From: Thermoplasmata archaeon
Lineage (GTDB): Archaea; Thermoplasmatota; Thermoplasmata; UBA10834
Assembly (NCBI GenBank): GCA_013331315.1
Contig: DUGQ01000244.1
Span: 5,899 to 11,389, forward strand
DNA: 5,491 nt
Reading direction: 5' to 3'
The translations under genes were made by a program, and so were the position numbers. Shown here piece by piece: positions 4,546-5,491 of this stretch. Within the stretch, counting starts at the first letter, position 1, and each line of letters begins with the position of its first letter. Under the pieces are notes generated by a model that ran no database searches, had not been told where the DNA came from, and saw only the letters and a list, made by a program, of their open reading frames with translations.

Positions 4546-5491
4546 TTGTGTCCGAAGTACGAAGAGGAAGAAGCCGCGTGCCCTGTGTGCGGGAAGCTCG
4601 TCAGCCTTGATGTCTCGTCGTGCCCTCACTGCGGCGCCGAGTTCGAGGAGGAAGGAGAGGTCGCCGCCGAGGAACTCTCCGAGGACGAGGGCGCGGCCTG
4701 TCCCGTGTGCGCCAAGATAGTGAGCCTCGAGATCTCCTGCTGCCCTCACTGCGGCGCTGAGTTCGAGGAGGAAGAGGAGTTCGCCGAGGAGGTCGACGTC
4801 GTGGAGGTCTCCGATGACGAGGGCGCGGCCTGTCCCGTGTGTGGCAAGGTATCCAGTCTCACGCTCGCATCCTGCCCGAACTGCGGCGCTGAGTTCGAGG
4901 AGGAAGAGGTCGAGGAGATAATCGAGATCGAGGAGAAGCGCGTGCCCGCGAAGGCCGCCGCCCCGAAGGCGAAACCCGCGAAGGCGAAGCCCGCCAAGGC
5001 CAAGCCCAAGCCCGCCAGGGCGAAGCCGGCGAAGGCGACAAGCGCAGCGGACTTCTTCGGACCGACCAGCATTGTCGACTTCAGGGTCATAGGCGTGGCG
5101 CTCATCATACTGGGCGTGCTCGGCTCGCAGATCGCGCTGCTCGAGACGAGCGGCGCGCAGCTCGTCCACTTCGACGTGATGGACGGCTGCTTCTGCCCCA
5201 TGCTCACGATCGGCCCGCCCATCGTGAAAGCCGTGAAGACGCCGCTCGTGAAGGACGTGCACCTCATGATCACGGATCCCCTGGCGAGGCTGAGCGACTT
5301 CGTGAAGGCAGGGGCGGACATCGTGAGCGTTCACGTCGAGGCCGACCGCCATGTCCACCGCGTGCTCCAGGAGCTCGGCGGCATGGAGAACGCGAACGGC
5401 GCGGAGCGGGGTCTCGTGCGGGGTCTCGCCGTGAACCCCGGAACCCCGGTCGAGGCCGTGGAGCCGATGCTCGACGAGGTCGAGCTCGTGA
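4546..5491 (+). CDS. Triple zinc-ribbon protein with K/A/P linker and hydrophobic segment, running into ribulose-phosphate 3-epimerase sequence (3' end outside window)
   Basis: One frame without a stop runs from TTG 4546 to the window end (315 codons). Three zinc ribbons, each C-X2-C-X10-C-X2-C, have cysteines at residues 12/15/26/29, 52/55/66/69 and 96/99/110/113, separated by strongly acidic spacers. A Lys/Ala/Pro-rich linker follows at 134-165. A hydrophobic stretch (VIGVALIILGVLGSQIALL, about 181-199) looks like a C-terminal membrane anchor, a common design in small archaeal zinc-ribbon proteins. From about residue 196 onward the sequence is that of Rpe: VHFDVMDG with His208, Asp210, Met212 and Asp213, then DVHLMI with His239, and VNPGTP near the end. 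Rpe interconverts ribulose 5-phosphate and xylulose 5-phosphate. The normal Rpe N-terminus (first barrel strand with its PSILSAD motif) is absent, replaced by the hydrophobic segment. A working barrel is doubtful, and a contig join or deletion fusion is the most likely cause. The zinc-ribbon part is secure; whether the fusion is real is not. Confidence 0.7.
   Translation, partial: MCPKYEEEEAACPVCGKLVSLDVSSCPHCGAEFEEEGEVAAEELSEDEGAACPVCAKIVSLEISCCPHCGAEFEEEEEFAEEVDVVEVSDDEGAACPVCGKVSSLTLASCPNCGAEFEEEEVEEIIEIEEKRVPAKAAAPKAKPAKAKPAKAKPKPARAKPAKATSAADFFGPTSIVDFRVIGVALIILGVLGSQIALLETSGAQLVHFDVMDGCFCPMLTIGPPIVKAVKTPLVKDVHLMITDPLARLSDFVKAGADIVSVHVEADRHVHRVLQELGGMENANGAERGLVRGLAVNPGTPVEAVEPMLDEVELV
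4573..4911 (+). repeat. Three tandem copies of a zinc-ribbon coding unit
   Basis: The units begin at cysteine codons 4579, 4699 and 4831, spaced 120 and 132 bases, so the frame is kept. The repeat is visible in the DNA: the 26 bases at 4684-4709 recur unchanged at 4816-4841, and 4621-4653 matches 4741-4773 with one difference. The near-identity at silent sites suggests recent duplication or gene conversion. The third unit differs most (Asn for His in CPNC; VSSLTLAS core). Confidence 0.85.
4945..5040 (+). repeat. Lys/Ala/Pro low-complexity linker
   Basis: This stretch encodes residues 134-165, built from short AKP/KAKPA-type repeats with no acidic residues, directly after a very acidic spacer. 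It is probably a flexible, positively charged arm between the zinc ribbons and the membrane segment. Similar tails bind nucleic acid or acidic surfaces non-specifically, but nothing here proves that. Confidence 0.7.
5118..5146 (+). other. Junction between zinc-ribbon/membrane-anchor sequence and Rpe sequence
   Basis: Upstream residues (VIGVALIILGVLGS) read as a membrane helix. Downstream residues (QIALLETSGAQLVHFD) align by eye with helix 1 and strand 2 of Rpe. The switch lies somewhere in codons for LGSQIALLET. Ile codons are four ATA, four ATC and one ATT before this point and five ATC with no ATA after it; Val moves from 8 GTG of 18 to 12 GTG of 17. Confidence 0.5.
5128..5491 (+). pseudogene. 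rpe: Ribulose-phosphate 3-epimerase region lacking its N-terminus (also cut by window end)
   Basis: This is the Rpe part of the open frame. It keeps the active-site His and Asp of the VHFDVMDG strand and the metal/substrate His of DVHLMI, both known catalytic or metal-binding positions in the family. It also has the DPLARLSDFVKAGADIVSVHVE helix-strand unit. It lacks the first beta strand, which normally supplies the PSILSAD serine. An insertion (GGMENANGAERGLVRG) before LAVNPGTP resembles a variant I associate mainly with bacterial Rpe proteins, from memory. No ribosome site or start codon allows a full-length separate Rpe here. The later active-site Asp lies beyond the window. Whether this is a true truncated gene or an assembly join is unresolved. 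Confidence 0.5.

Noticed and set aside
4532..4720. A short plus-strand frame starting at TTG 4532
   Set aside because: It lies one frame off the zinc-ribbon gene, begins before the ribosome site and encodes a basic Ser/Arg-rich sequence without a motif.
4573..4911. Regularly spaced direct repeats that might suggest a CRISPR array
   Set aside because: The repeats are in-frame coding units for zinc ribbons, with unequal 120- and 132-base spacing and conserved cysteine codons, not short repeats with unique spacers.
4945..5040. K/A/P tract as evidence of a histone H1-like DNA-binding protein
   Set aside because: Composition alone is not enough; it sits between zinc ribbons and a membrane-like helix, which fits a flexible linker better.
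4543..5358. A 271-codon minus-strand frame opposite the zinc-ribbon/Rpe gene
   Set aside because: Its Leu/Gly/Arg-rich repeats mirror the zinc-ribbon and K/A/P repeats on the other strand. The plus-strand frame has ordered cysteine motifs, a promoter and a ribosome site.

Overview
The window looks like a piece of a GC-rich archaeal genome, probably from the Thermoplasmatota or a related euryarchaeal group. Evidence: AT-rich TATA-like boxes about 25 bases before plausible transcript starts, strong GGAGGTG-type ribosome sites, frequent ATA (Ile) and AGG (Arg) codons, short acidic zinc-ribbon proteins, a DUF1616-type membrane protein and an HdrD-like cysteine-rich (CCG) domain. This placement rests on reading alone; no database search was possible.

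Layout: (1) 1-336, the 3' end of an HdrD/GlpC-type iron-sulfur protein with one complete CCG cysteine motif. (2) 391-1440 and about 1437/1458-3464, a translationally coupled pair of FtsX/MacB-type ABC permease subunits. The second has three Ig-like modules inserted in its extracellular part. No ATPase partner is in the window. (3) 3467-4354 on the minus strand, a DUF1616-like membrane protein with a secreted beta-sandwich carrying five N-glycosylation sequons. It converges on the permease pair with only 2 bases between stop codons. (4) 4355-4545, a divergent promoter region in which the same 15-base motif (one mismatch) sits exactly 2 bases before each of two opposite TATA-like boxes. (5) 4546 to the window end, one uninterrupted frame on the plus strand. 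It begins with a TTG start and a good ribosome site and encodes three tandem zinc ribbons, a Lys/Ala/Pro linker and a hydrophobic segment. It then runs into ribulose-phosphate 3-epimerase (Rpe) sequence that lacks the first strand of the barrel. The frame is still open at the window end.

The two most notable points are the zinc-ribbon/Rpe junction near 5118-5146 and the mirrored operator-like motif. The junction is either an unusual membrane-tethered fusion, a deletion product, or a chimeric contig join; the missing Rpe N-terminus and a shift in codon choice make an artefact or recent recombination the leading explanation. The permeases and the DUF1616 protein plausibly act at the cell surface, but the sequence does not show their substrate.
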